Shown here piece after piece: positions 35,424-44,930 of a stretch of 64,000 nucleotides of DNA. Each line of letters opens with the position of its first letter. Positions within the stretch are counted from its first letter, which is position 1. The DNA is from Sphingomonadales bacterium (GTDB taxonomy: Bacteria; Pseudomonadota; Alphaproteobacteria; Sphingomonadales; Sphingomonadaceae), in contig JAQGKX010000109.1 of the NCBI GenBank assembly GCA_028289885.1, positions 1-64,000 of the forward strand, written 5' to 3'. Below the pieces are notes generated by a model. It was not told where the DNA came from, made no database searches, and worked only from the letters and a program-made list of their open reading frames with translations. Made by a program: the position numbers and the translations under genes.

Positions 35424-35906
35424 TTATTTCGCTACCGTTCCGACGAGTTCCCGCCGCACCAGTTCGGTGACACCACCGAAGACCAGGTGCGACGCGTAGG
35501 AATATAGGTTGGTTGCGATGTCGGCTTTCCATGGTGCGTCGCCCAGACCAAGTGCCGGAACCGCCCCCTCGTCTAGCAAGGTTGCCGTGCCAATGCCGAA
35601 AGCGGAACCATGTCCCGCAGTTACCGAAGGCCGGAACTCCGCCGCGACACTATACGCGATGCCCAGTCCTACGCCGACAGCATAGTGCATCGATTGCCCA
35701 GCGAGAGGCTTGTCGGCCTCGGGAACCTTGCTCCCCGCAACGCGCAGGGCGATCGCATCCGCGGCCTTTTGCGTGGCCGGCTCGCCCTTTTCCTCATCTC
35801 CGCTGGAGGGAAGAAGCGGCGACGTCAAAGCCTGAAACTTGTCCATGGCATAGGAAGCGATGATGCCCGCGATCGAACCCGCGAACACGCCCCGCGCCAC
35901 CTTCAT
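35424..35906 (-). CDS. DUF1440-family membrane protein
   Basis: The protein has 160 residues and three to four hydrophobic segments (first: GVFAGSIAGIIASYAMDKFQ). The central pattern MHYAVGVGLGIAYSVAAEF and the glycine-rich GSAFGIGTATLLDEGAVPALG fit the DUF1440 (YagU-like) group. The E. coli relative YagU is linked to acid resistance; function here is unknown. The start at 35906 has GAAG at a normal distance; an ATG at 35939 with GAGGAG too close is the alternative. The 217 bp between this gene and TamB hold no further gene. Confidence 0.75.
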   Translation of the reverse strand: MKVARGVFAGSIAGIIASYAMDKFQALTSPLLPSSGDEEKGEPATQKAADAIALRVAGSKVPEADKPLAGQSMHYAVGVGLGIAYSVAAEFRPSVTAGHGSAFGIGTATLLDEGAVPALGLGDAPWKADIATNLYSYASHLVFGGVTELVRRELVGTVAK

Positions 35907-36123
35907 TACAACTTCGTGATCGAGCGCGCTCAAGCCCATTCTCCTCGGCAGACCAATTTCACAGGCAATGCGCTTCCGCCAAGCTTGTGCACGCGCGGTT
36001 AGAACGGCCCGGACTGCATACGGTTTCACACCCACATGAACCAATTGTAATCGCGAGGTTTTCGGCGTGCTTGTCGGCCTTGCCGTCACAGCCGTGGCGC
36101 TCGACCGGTCAAGTAAGGGCGCC

Positions 36124-39100
36124 TCAGAAATCCTTCGAATAGCGGATTGTTGCGTTCGTCCCGCCTGAACCCCCGGCTTGTGACAGGATGCTCAGCGCCT
36201 TCGACAATGAGATCTGGAGTTGCGTGGCGGTGAAGCCCTTCGCGTCGGTCACGATCTCGATATAGATGTTGTTCGAGATATACTTGCCTGCAGCAACTGC
36301 AGTGCCGCGGCCCGTCGCCTGGTCGGCCCCAAGAATGCGAAGCCGGTCGATACCTGTGGCCGAGCGCAGCTTGCCGAGCGGATTGAGCCCGCCACCCGAA
36401 CCTCGCAACGAATTCAGCGCAGCGGCAAGTTGCAACGCCTGAGTTGCCGACAGGGATGTGACCGACGTCCCGAACAACAGCCGCGAGAGTATTTCGTCCT
36501 GCGGCAGTGTCGGCGTCGATCCGAACACGATCGCCGGTCGTTGCGCGGTGCCGGTGATGTTGATCGTGGCGGTAACGCCGTTGATCGTCGTCGATGCTGC
36601 GATGGCGAGTTCGGGGTTGATCGTGGTGCCGCCACGGAAAATGATCTTGCTCGACGTATCGAGGTCGAACCTGCGCCCGGCAAAACTATAGGTGCCGCGA
36701 ACCAGATCGACATCGCCCGTCACGATGGGGGCAGCCGATGTTCCGCCAACGCGAAGGTCGGTCGACCATTCGGCCTCCAGCCCCATGCCGCTGACGAAAA
36801 CCCTGCGGTCGGCGCGGATGCGCAGGTCGAGCTTGAATAGCCCGGGCGCGCCCGAAGTTGCGCTGGCAGGCTGGGGTGGCAGTGCGCCACGACGACGCAC
36901 TCCGGAGAGTTCGGAAATTTCGGCGGCTCCCTGTCGGATGACCTCGTAGCGCACCTCTGGCAGGCGAAGGTCGCCCTTGATCAGGGCACCGTTCCTGCGG
37001 TCGTTGGTTACCGCCAGCGTTCCCGACACCGTTGCGCCGAGTGCATCGCTGCGCGCCAGTCGCGCATTGTCCAATATGGAGAATAAGTGGATTGGAAAGC
37101 CACTATTTGCAGCAAAACCGACGCTTCCCTTGGCTTCAATGGTGCCATCGCCAGCCTGTCCGGCGAATTGCCCGATTTCGAAACGGTCGTTGGTGAAACG
37201 CCCGCTCAGCCGGATCGCCCGGATGCGCGTGCCATAGGTTTCATTGTCGTAGGTCAGATTGTTCGCGCGAACGATTCCGGTAATTTGCGGCTGTGAGACT
37301 CGCCCTCCGAAATCGGCGGCGATACCGATCGGCCCGGACAATTGCTGGTCGGCGATGCCAGACAGCGACCATAAGGTTTCGGCAGGCCCGTTATAGCGGA
37401 TGCCGCCACCCAGGTTGGCGTTCATCAGCCGCGCGCTGAGACTGGACCCGGCGGCGAGCGGCTGCAGCCGCGCCTGCATACGACCGATAACCGCCCCGTT
37501 GCGGCGGATCAGCGCATTGAGCGCCGCGCTGTCGGGACGAAGTTGCCCGATGGCGGCGATATCGACCGGCGTCGATACGATGGCCGCACCCGACCGCGTG
37601 AACCCGGCGACATCGAGGCGGAGGTCGGCGCTCGGCTGTGCGGTCGCTGAGCTTTGCGTGTAGTGCAACGTGCCGGTCGCCTTGCCGCCGACACCGGCTC
37701 CCGCGGCGAAGCTGTTCAACAGGCTGAGGTCGAGGTTCTGGAAACGAGCCTGCGCGTCCATGCCATTGCCATAGCGGCCCGCGACGAGGATTCGCCCTTG
37801 TTTCAGGGCGATCATGGTCGGTGCGAGTGTGTAAACGCCCCGGTTGGCGCGGATGACGGCGGGTTGCGCGAGGCGGAAGGCGAGGGCGTTGACGCGTCCC
37901 TGCGCTGCCACGGTGTACAAATTGGGGCTAAGCCGCGCATTGACCGCGATCTGGAACGGCGCTCCGTTCGATCCGCTCGCGACCGCCTGAGCCGACCCGC
38001 GTCCGGCACGATAATCGATCTTCGCTCGGGCTGTCTGGACGACGAAATTGCCCTGTCGCAGTCCCGCAACTTGAACATCGCCGACGATCGATGGTGCGTT
38101 CGGATACAGGATCGCCACGGCCCTGACGATCGCACGGTCGATCGTGATCGGGTTTGCGCCCGGAATTCGCGCGTTGCTGGCGGAGGCGTTGATGTCGGCA
38201 CGCTGGATCTTGCCCTGCGCGGCGAGCGTGACGAGACCCGCAACGCCAGCGCCGTTCGCGGTCAGTCGCCCGGCGAAGGGGCCAGCGGACGTCTGGACGA
38301 TGCGCCCGGCAAAGTCGATGTTGGCGAAGCGTGCGCGGTTGATGTCGACGGCGAGCGGCCCCTTGCCGGCGCGAACCAGCACATCGGCATTGAAAGGCCC
38401 ATAGGGCGATCCGCCGGTTGCCTTGATCGCATAGCCGCCACCCGTTCCGCGCACGACGGCATCGACGTTGGTCAGCTGGACGCCGACGTTGGGACGGGCG
38501 GCTTTCAGGTGGATGAGCGGCTGGGTCGCGGTGCCGGTGACGGTCAGCAGGAGCGGCCCATATTGCTTCGAGGAAGCAGCACTGGTGAAAGCCACCCGGC
38601 CGTCCGAACGATAGGACCCTTCACCCGAAAGGATGCGGAAGGAGGGCGCGTTGAGGCGCAGGTTGCGGACGGCAATCGTGCCCTGCGGGTCGAATCCGAT
38701 GTCGGCATTGACGATCGCCGGGCCGCCGAGAAAGTCGCTTGCGGACTTGTTGAAGATCCTGACGGTCTGGGCAATGACATGGCCGGTCAGGCCGAACCCG
38801 CCCGACGGCACGGTGACGAGTTTAACATCGGTATTCAGGTTGATGCGACCGACGCCGTTGATCAGATAGTCGTTGACGCGGCCCTTCAGCGCGCCGCGAT
38901 AAATGCCCTTCACCAGATCGGCGACGACGATGGCGGTGGCATCGACCTTGTCCGACCTGATCTTCAGATTGTCCGACAGGATCGACCTGCCGGTGACGGC
39001 GAACTGGCCGTTGATCGCGAGGTTGGTCAGCAATCCGCCAGCCGTGGCGTTCAGGCCGCTGACGCGTCTGGCGCGGGCCGCGACCGGTATCATTATGTGA

Positions 39101-40272
39101 TCGGCATCGACCCGCGCGCGACCTTCTGCATGAAGGCCCTCGACGACCGTTGCCCCGAACCCGATCGCGGCGGCGTCGAGTTTATAATCGACGAGTGGCC
39201 GCGCGAACGCACCATCGAGCAGCAATCCGATCCGCACGTCACGCCCGTTCAAATTCGGTGCAATCGCGCCCGGCGTCAGCAGGCGGGCATCGACTTTCAG
39301 TGCCGCGAATTGCGACCTGGCGAGGTCGATGACGCCGTTCGATGTCACAACCAACGCATCGGATTTGAGCAGGATACGCATATCGGCGCGCCGGTTGTCC
39401 AAGGTCGCAGCGGCATCGATATAGAGGTTCGGCGCGGTCAGGCGCTCGACCGGACCCGACAGGATCAGCCCCGGGCGCGTCGGGCCCTTCACTGTGAACG
39501 CTCCAGATCGTGCGGTGACGGCGAGATCGGCAAGCGGCTGCCCCCCGAGCGAAGCCTTTGTCGCACCCGCCCAGTTCGCCCAGCTTCCGCGACCCGCGAC
39601 GCTGGCGACCAGTGGCGCTTTCAGGCCCGCAAGCTGCGTCACGACCCCGCCCGCCGGAGCGTTGAGCCGCGCATCGATGATCAGGCGATTGTCGTCGGGA
39701 ACCGCGTCGAGGTTGAAAGCCAGCCGGTCGCCCGCCGTCGAGCCCGCCGTCCCGACGATTTGCGCGCGGCGGTCGGCAATTCTGGCCCGCGTATCGATGG
39801 CGACAACGCGCTGCGCTCCCGTCACCGGGGCTTCGAGGACGAGGCGGTCGATCTTCAGCCGTCCGATGTCGATGTCGAGATCGGGCAGCGTCGGGGCGTT
39901 GGGGTCCGATGGCACCGGTTTTAGTTGCGGCAGGCGGCTGACCTCGATCAGCGGGACCATTGCCGAACGAACATCGACATGGCTGGAAACGAACGCGAAA
40001 GGCCGCCAGTCGAGCCTTATTTCCGGCGCCGTGGCGAAGACGCCCTTGTCATCAAAGACACGCAGGTTCCGGACGATCAGGTCGCCGTACAGCGAGCCAT
40101 CGAGTTGCCCCACCTCAAACCGCAATCCCGATGCCAGCGAATATGCCGCGATCCGGTTAGCGACGAACTTGCGGCCGGGTCCGGTGTTGAGCCCAAACAG
40201 CACCGCTCCGAACAGGACCAGCAAGCCGACGAGCGTAAAGCCCACCCATTTGGCAATCCGGCGACCGGTCAA
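36124..40272 (-). CDS. tamB: TamB: inner-membrane subunit of the translocation and assembly module
   Basis: The protein has 1,382 residues. One N-terminal membrane helix (about 8-28, VGFTLVGLLVLFGAVLFGLN) anchors a very long periplasmic beta-groove domain. The C-terminal DUF490/TamB domain covers the last 350 or so residues, including VTGDVDLVRGTYSFAGRRFD and LPQDEILSRLLFG. TamB bridges the inner membrane and TamA, helps insert outer-membrane proteins and autotransporters, and has been linked to phospholipid transport. The TTG start overlaps the end of tamA (TTGA), so the pair is coupled. The autotransporter at 2781 is a natural client. Confidence 0.95.
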   Translation of the reverse strand: MTGRRIAKWVGFTLVGLLVLFGAVLFGLNTGPGRKFVANRIAAYSLASGLRFEVGQLDGSLYGDLIVRNLRVFDDKGVFATAPEIRLDWRPFAFVSSHVDVRSAMVPLIEVSRLPQLKPVPSDPNAPTLPDLDIDIGRLKIDRLVLEAPVTGAQRVVAIDTRARIADRRAQIVGTAGSTAGDRLAFNLDAVPDDNRLIIDARLNAPAGGVVTQLAGLKAPLVASVAGRGSWANWAGATKASLGGQPLADLAVTARSGAFTVKGPTRPGLILSGPVERLTAPNLYIDAAATLDNRRADMRILLKSDALVVTSNGVIDLARSQFAALKVDARLLTPGAIAPNLNGRDVRIGLLLDGAFARPLVDYKLDAAAIGFGATVVEGLHAEGRARVDADHIMIPVAARARRVSGLNATAGGLLTNLAINGQFAVTGRSILSDNLKIRSDKVDATAIVVADLVKGIYRGALKGRVNDYLINGVGRINLNTDVKLVTVPSGGFGLTGHVIAQTVRIFNKSASDFLGGPAIVNADIGFDPQGTIAVRNLRLNAPSFRILSGEGSYRSDGRVAFTSAASSKQYGPLLLTVTGTATQPLIHLKAARPNVGVQLTNVDAVVRGTGGGYAIKATGGSPYGPFNADVLVRAGKGPLAVDINRARFANIDFAGRIVQTSAGPFAGRLTANGAGVAGLVTLAAQGKIQRADINASASNARIPGANPITIDRAIVRAVAILYPNAPSIVGDVQVAGLRQGNFVVQTARAKIDYRAGRGSAQAVASGSNGAPFQIAVNARLSPNLYTVAAQGRVNALAFRLAQPAVIRANRGVYTLAPTMIALKQGRILVAGRYGNGMDAQARFQNLDLSLLNSFAAGAGVGGKATGTLHYTQSSATAQPSADLRLDVAGFTRSGAAIVSTPVDIAAIGQLRPDSAALNALIRRNGAVIGRMQARLQPLAAGSSLSARLMNANLGGGIRYNGPAETLWSLSGIADQQLSGPIGIAADFGGRVSQPQITGIVRANNLTYDNETYGTRIRAIRLSGRFTNDRFEIGQFAGQAGDGTIEAKGSVGFAANSGFPIHLFSILDNARLARSDALGATVSGTLAVTNDRRNGALIKGDLRLPEVRYEVIRQGAAEISELSGVRRRGALPPQPASATSGAPGLFKLDLRIRADRRVFVSGMGLEAEWSTDLRVGGTSAAPIVTGDVDLVRGTYSFAGRRFDLDTSSKIIFRGGTTINPELAIAASTTINGVTATINITGTAQRPAIVFGSTPTLPQDEILSRLLFGTSVTSLSATQALQLAAALNSLRGSGGGLNPLGKLRSATGIDRLRILGADQATGRGTAVAAGKYISNNIYIEIVTDAKGFTATQLQISLSKALSILSQAGGSGGTNATIRYSKDF

Positions 40273-42323
40273 AACGCCTGCCCAATCGAGATATAAAGCG
40301 TGATCTTCGATTCACCTGCCCGGCGTGCGATCGGCGTGGCGACATCGACGCGCAGCGGGCCGAAATTTGTGTACAGTCGCCCGCCGATACCTGCGCCATA
40401 ACGAAGCCCGGAAAAGCTCGGCATCGTGCTGCTCGTGACCTGTCCGGCATCGAAGAAAGGCACGATGCCATAGTCGCCGAAGCGGTAGCGCGCCTCGACT
40501 GCGAATTCGGTCAGGCCGCGTCCCCCGATTGGGTTGTTGTCGGCATCGCGCGGCCCCAGTTCCTGATAGCCATAGCCGCGCACCGACCCGCCACCGCCCG
40601 CGTATAACCGCCGCGATGGCGCGATGGCGTCGCGGCTGGCTCCGGTGATCGTCCCGAACCGTGCCCGGCCCGCAAGCACAAGGCTGTTGGCGACCGGATA
40701 ATATACGCTGCCGTCGATCTGGGCGCGGACATAGGTGTTGGTGCCGCCGCCGGCATTGGCGCGCTGGGAAAACTCGGGGCTGACCCGGGCGAGCAAACGA
40801 AATCCCTTGGTCGGGTTGAGGATATTGTCCGAACGGTCATAACCGATCTGGCCCGGCAAGGCGGCGATGAAATAGGTGCCATCATCCTGCAGGCGGGTCG
40901 GATCGGCGCGCTTCTCGTTCGTGGCGATCAGTTCGAAGCCGTAAGCATAGGTCCAGCGTTTCTGCCAGATCGGCGTGGAATCGCGCGAGATGCGACCGCT
41001 AAGCGTCGCCGTCGTCGCTTCATAGGCGTCGAAATTGTCATGCTCGCCACGCAGGGTCAGCTGGACTGTGCGGTCGCGCTTGCCCGCATTGGACCGGCGG
41101 AAAGTCACACCAGCGCCCTGTTGTTGCGTACCGGCGATGACGTCGGCCACCAGCGCACCCTCGGGCGGCAACAGGTTGCGGTGGGTGAAACTGCCCTGCA
41201 GCTTGAAGCCTTCGCCAGTGCCGTAGCCCGCGCTGCCCGCCAGTGTCTTTGCCGGACCTGCCTGCTGGCGCACGAGAAGGTCGACAATCCCGGTGCCGTC
41301 GGCGTTAGTGCGGCCTGTCTTGACCGGTTCCACCGCGACCGAGGCCAGCAGGCCGGTCGCCACCATCGCCTCGCGCAGATCCTCGACCCGGCGACTGTCG
41401 TACAGCTGGCCGGGCTTGAACCGTGACAGCACCTCGACATGGTGCGCGTCGAAGGCAGTCTTGCCGGTCGTGGCGATGGTCCCGAACGAGGATCGCGGCC
41501 CGGCATCGACCGGCAATGTATAGTCGCCAACTGGCAGGCGATCGTCGAGAAGTATGTCGCGTTGCCCCACCACGACGAACGGATAGCCTTGTTGCGGAAG
41601 GCGCAGGCTGACCCCCGCCTCGGCACCCTCGATCGCGGCGGCGACGATATCATCGCCCGCCTTGAGTTGCAGCGCCTCGCGCGCGAGGCCGGGGGGCTGG
41701 GTCGCTGCCCCGGTGATCGTAATGTCGCGCAATTTGTACCGCGATCCGGGCACCGCCGTGACGACAGCCGTGACGCGGTCGGGGTTCTTGGGATCAGGCG
41801 CGACGTTCGATGTTGCGCTGCCGTCGTAATAGCCTTCTGATTTCATCAGGCGAACAGCAAGCGCCTCGTCTTCGCGCGCACGGGCCGCGATAACCGCGCC
41901 GTTCGCCGCCTTGCCGTCGCCCTTTGCAAGCGCGGAGAGGCTTCGGAAACGGCCTTCCAGATCGATCAATTTCAGGCCATCGACAGCCACCGAATAGCGC
42001 ACGAGCGCGGGTTTGTCGGCCGCCGCAGCTGCGGTCGAGGGCGGCGGCGTCGTCACGTCGAACGAAGCGATGGGCGGGAGCGGCTGGGACAAGCCAGGGT
42101 CGGTCGCCGGCTGTCGATCGACGGGCATCGGGGTCTGGTCGATCGGTGTAAGTGGCGCGTTGATAGCAGGGTCGATCGGAGGGAGCGCCGCATTGAACTG
42201 CGCATCGGGAACGATCTCGGCAGGTTTTTGGGCGCTGGACCCATCACGCGTTTGTGCGTTGGCCTGGCAGCAGACCGACAGCGCCGCCACGCCGAATGAA
42301 ATCAGTAATTTACAGACCGCCAC
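40269..42323 (-). CDS. tamA: TamA: BamA-family outer-membrane assembly protein
   Basis: The protein has about 684 residues. The GTG at 42323 is preferred because it opens a normal signal peptide (VAVCKLLISFGVAALSVCCQ, cleaved after ANA); the frame is open from a GTG at 42383. A Pro-rich stretch is followed by POTRA-type repeats (about 110-330) and a 16-strand barrel (about 340-684) with RRLYAGGGGSVRGYGYQELG, the conserved VRGY motif of the Omp85 group, and a C-terminal Phe. It works with TamB encoded directly downstream. The PAP2 phosphatase gene lies upstream on the same strand. Confidence 0.93.
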   Translation of the reverse strand: MAVCKLLISFGVAALSVCCQANAQTRDGSSAQKPAEIVPDAQFNAALPPIDPAINAPLTPIDQTPMPVDRQPATDPGLSQPLPPIASFDVTTPPPSTAAAAADKPALVRYSVAVDGLKLIDLEGRFRSLSALAKGDGKAANGAVIAARAREDEALAVRLMKSEGYYDGSATSNVAPDPKNPDRVTAVVTAVPGSRYKLRDITITGAATQPPGLAREALQLKAGDDIVAAAIEGAEAGVSLRLPQQGYPFVVVGQRDILLDDRLPVGDYTLPVDAGPRSSFGTIATTGKTAFDAHHVEVLSRFKPGQLYDSRRVEDLREAMVATGLLASVAVEPVKTGRTNADGTGIVDLLVRQQAGPAKTLAGSAGYGTGEGFKLQGSFTHRNLLPPEGALVADVIAGTQQQGAGVTFRRSNAGKRDRTVQLTLRGEHDNFDAYEATTATLSGRISRDSTPIWQKRWTYAYGFELIATNEKRADPTRLQDDGTYFIAALPGQIGYDRSDNILNPTKGFRLLARVSPEFSQRANAGGGTNTYVRAQIDGSVYYPVANSLVLAGRARFGTITGASRDAIAPSRRLYAGGGGSVRGYGYQELGPRDADNNPIGGRGLTEFAVEARYRFGDYGIVPFFDAGQVTSSTMPSFSGLRYGAGIGGRLYTNFGPLRVDVATPIARRAGESKITLYISIGQAF

Positions 42324-42443
42324 TCCGGCAGTTCCCCTTATTCCGAGTTCAGAACCCGGTCTTTGCGTGAAGGTTCCCGCCACCTGAGATAAGCTGGTTT
42401 GAGGAAGCGCGGTCGTCCATAAACAAATAGTTCGCGCTGCACA

Positions 42444-43040
42444 CTATGGTGTCGCGCGACTATTCTCCGCTGGGATGACGAGGGCGACGAGTGCTTCGGC
42501 AGCCACGCCGATCAGGGCACCGACCAGCACGTCGCTGGCGAAATGAGCGGCGCGGGGCAATTGCACGGCTGCAGCCGCTGCGGCGGCGGTGTAGCCAATT
42601 CGGGCGCTTTTCGGAAAGTCGCGCGCAACCGCCCGGGCGACGGCCACGGCTCCCGCTGTATGACCCGATGGAAAGCTGTTCTCGCCCTTTGCGTGGCTGG
42701 TGCCTATTCTGGCGTGATAATCGTCGCCACCGAGCATCACGGATGGCCGGGTCCTGTCGATCCTGTGTTTTACAAAGGACTTCATCCGGGTGGCGAGCAG
42801 ATGGCTGGCCAGCATGCGGACCCCCGTGCGCGCCATATGACCGCGCCCGAGCATGACGCCTGCGGCCATCGTCAGCGCCGATATGGCAATCAGTGGTGGC
42901 TGGTCGGCAAGGTCGCTGACCGTGCCGATAGCTTTTACTATCGGTGTATCGCGTTTCGCCCCGGCGGCGCGTGCGACCTTGCGGTCCACGCTCTCGATCT
43001 TTGCAACCTTGTTTCTGGCTGCTGGCTTTTTAACGTTCAC
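42444..43040 (-). CDS. PAP2-family membrane phosphatase
   Basis: The protein has 198 residues with about four hydrophobic segments. The three-part phosphatase signature is visible: KHRIDRTRP, PSGHTAGAVAV and LPRAAHFASDVLVG. Such enzymes remove phosphate from lipid phosphates, for instance undecaprenyl pyrophosphate or phosphatidic acid. The GTG at 43040 is chosen because GGGAGG lies 7 nt upstream; the open frame extends to 43085. A role in recycling the polyprenyl carrier used by the polysaccharide genes is possible but not shown. Confidence 0.85.
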   Translation of the reverse strand: MNVKKPAARNKVAKIESVDRKVARAAGAKRDTPIVKAIGTVSDLADQPPLIAISALTMAAGVMLGRGHMARTGVRMLASHLLATRMKSFVKHRIDRTRPSVMLGGDDYHARIGTSHAKGENSFPSGHTAGAVAVARAVARDFPKSARIGYTAAAAAAAVQLPRAAHFASDVLVGALIGVAAEALVALVIPAENSRATP

Positions 43041-43158
43041 TCTCACGCCTCCCTGCATGCAGCATAAAGCGCACGGGGTGGTCAAAGGGTGCGTGTCTCT
43101 TGTTGAAACATCCGCGCGGGCGGAGCTTCACGCGCCAGACTGCCCGCCTTGCAGTCGA

Positions 43159-43329
43159 TTATTGCCGTGTCGCGACACCAGGTGACGTGACCTCGGCGAT
43201 GAGTGCGTTGAAGCAGGTCGCCATCGCCCGATGTGCTTCGGCTATACATGGGTCGCGTTCCCGCGCGGCCGCCTCAAATTCCGATTTTGCACGCACGATG
43301 CAATATTTGAGTAGAGTCGATTTCGCCAT
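43159..43329 (-). CDS. Small cytosolic protein of 56 residues, unknown function
   Basis: The ORF starts MAKSTLLKYCIVRAKSEFEA and ends GVATRQ. GGGGGA precedes the ATG by about 5 nt. The protein is mostly helical, with Ala, Arg and Glu, and resembles small helical hypothetical proteins often seen in sphingomonads. The opposite strand also has an open frame here, but it lacks a ribosome-binding site and protein-like character. No function is proposed. Confidence 0.5.
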   Translation of the reverse strand: MAKSTLLKYCIVRAKSEFEAAARERDPCIAEAHRAMATCFNALIAEVTSPGVATRQ

Positions 43330-43411
43330 AACGGTCCCCCGACCATAGCTGGAGCACTTAAAGTCTCTCTGTCATTGGCGACTCGCGTTAACTGCCGCCA
43401 CTATCGCAAGG

Positions 43412-43480
43412 TACGCAATCGGACGGGACCATTCTGTTCGTTATCGCACAATCAGAATCAAGATTACGCAACTTACGCAA
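43412..43480. repeat. Three copies of a TACGCAA motif
   Basis: TTACGCAA occurs at 43464-43471 and again at 43473-43480, one base apart, and TACGCAA occurs at 43412-43418. All three are in the 176-bp gap between the TesA gene and the small ORF at 43159, which would place them upstream of the latter. Tandem copies of this kind often bind a regulator, but the number is too small to exclude chance. Confidence 0.3.
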
Positions 43481-43505
43481 AACCGCTGGCTTGTGTTAGT
43501 CAGCC

Positions 43506-44225
43506 TCAATCAACCTTGGCCGCAGGTGCCAGAGCGTTGGCGACGAGCGGCGCGACTTTGGCCACGATGATATCGATTCCCCGGGCATTGGGGTGCACGT
43601 GATCGGGCAGCACCAGCTGCGGGTTGCCGACGACCCCATCGAGAAAGAACGGGTATAATTTTGCTTCGAAGTTTTTCGCAAGATCGGCGTAGATCGGGTT
43701 GAAACTATTGGCATATTCGCGACCCATGTTGGGGGCGGCAATCATGCCCGTCAGCATGATCGGGATGCCGCGCCGTCTCAATTCGGTACAGATCGCCGTG
43801 AGATTGATGCGCGTTTCCTTTGGGTCGATTCCGCGCAGCATGTCGTTGCCGCCGAGGTTGACCATGAACAGGTCGGGCTTCCGCGTCAGGCCATCAAGGG
43901 TGAAGGCAAGGCGCCTCAAGCCGGCGGAACTGGTGTCGCCTGACACGCCCGCATTCTGGACGGTCACCGATATCCCGCGCGCGACCAGTGTCCTTTGCAG
44001 CTCGGACGGGAAGCTCTCCTTCGGCAACACGCCATAGCCCGCGTAGAGACTGTCGCCGAACGCCACGACCAGTTTCGTGTTGGCCGTCGTCGCGGGGGTG
44101 GTCACGGCTTCGGGGGTAGCGGTCATGACGTTTGCCGATCTATTTTCGTCCGAACAGCCCCCCAACGCTTGGAGCATGGCGAGTGCCACCACATATGGGA
44201 AAAACTTCAACGCCAAGTCACTCAC
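43506..44225 (-). CDS. tesA: TesA-like GDSL arylesterase/lysophospholipase
   Basis: The protein has about 239 residues. A lipoprotein-like signal ends in LGGC. The SGNH hydrolase blocks are present: FGDSLYAGYG (catalytic Ser), AGVSGDTS, NLGGNDMLRG and LPDHVHPNARG (catalytic Asp and His). Such enzymes hydrolyse short esters, lysophospholipids or acyl thioesters in the periplasm. The divergent YbbA/YbbP genes next to it match the E. coli tesA-ybbAP order. The start is uncertain: the GTG at 44225 overlaps its GGAG, and TTGs at 44216 and 44210 are alternatives. Confidence 0.88.
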   Translation of the reverse strand: MSDLALKFFPYVVALAMLQALGGCSDENRSANVMTATPEAVTTPATTANTKLVVAFGDSLYAGYGVLPKESFPSELQRTLVARGISVTVQNAGVSGDTSSAGLRRLAFTLDGLTRKPDLFMVNLGGNDMLRGIDPKETRINLTAICTELRRRGIPIMLTGMIAAPNMGREYANSFNPIYADLAKNFEAKLYPFFLDGVVGNPQLVLPDHVHPNARGIDIIVAKVAPLVANALAPAAKVD

Positions 44226-44231
44226 TCCAGG

Positions 44232-44930
44232 ATGCAGGTCATCTCAGCCAACGATATCGCAATCCGTGCACGTAATGTCACCCTGACGCTGGGAACCGCC
44301 GACGCTCCGACAGAGATATTAAAGGGTATCGACCTCGATATCGAGTGCGGGGCCAGTGTCGCGATCCTCGGGCCATCGGGGTCGGGCAAGTCCTCGCTGA
44401 TGGCGATCCTGTCGGGACTGGAACAGGCGAGCGGCGGCGAGGTCGTCGTGACCGGCATTTCATATCGTGGCCTGAGCGAGGATGCGCTGGCCCGGGCGCG
44501 GCGCGGGCGGATCGGGATCGTCCTGCAGAGTTTCCATCTGCTGCCGACCATGACCGCGCTGGAAAACGTCGCGGTGCCGCTGGAACTGGCAGGGGTCGCC
44601 GCCGCCTTTGCGCGCGCGGAGAGCGAGTTGGAGGCGGTCGGGCTTGGCCATCGGATCGCGCATTACCCGGCACAGCTTTCGGGTGGCGAACAACAGCGCG
44701 TGGCCATTGCGCGCGCGGTTGCGGGGCGGCCAGAGATCGTCTTTGCCGACGAACCGACCGGTAACCTCGACGGGGCCACCAGCGGCGCGATCATCGACCT
44801 GTTGTTCGCGCGGCAGGCGGCGGCGGGCGCGACGCTGCTGATCATCACGCACGATCCGGCGCTGGCAGGGCGGTGCGACCGCATCCTCGAAATGCAGGAC
44901 GGACGAATCGTGGCGGACCGCGCCGCGTGA
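44232..44930 (+). CDS. ybbA: YbbA-like ABC transporter ATPase
   Basis: The protein has 232 residues. It has Walker A GPSGSGKSS (about 49-57), the signature LSGGEQQRVAIARA and Walker B EIVFADEPTG, with the H-loop in IITHDPA. It belongs to the LolD/MacB/YbbA group that partners FtsX-type permeases. The start at 44232 is 6 bp from the divergent TesA start, so promoters for each must lie inside the other gene. The permease gene overlaps its stop (GTGA). The transported or handled substrate is not known in E. coli either. Confidence 0.92.
   Translation: MQVISANDIAIRARNVTLTLGTADAPTEILKGIDLDIECGASVAILGPSGSGKSSLMAILSGLEQASGGEVVVTGISYRGLSEDALARARRGRIGIVLQSFHLLPTMTALENVAVPLELAGVAAAFARAESELEAVGLGHRIAHYPAQLSGGEQQRVAIARAVAGRPEIVFADEPTGNLDGATSGAIIDLLFARQAAAGATLLIITHDPALAGRCDRILEMQDGRIVADRAA

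Noticed and set aside
36124-42323. Long plus-strand ORFs (for example 37654-39924) opposite tamB and tamA
   Set aside because: They are GC-rich antisense shadows with Arg/Asp-rich, non-protein-like translations.
43100-43348. Plus-strand ORF over the small minus-strand gene
   Set aside because: No ribosome-binding site and no protein-like pattern; the minus-strand frame has GGGGGA and a helical protein.
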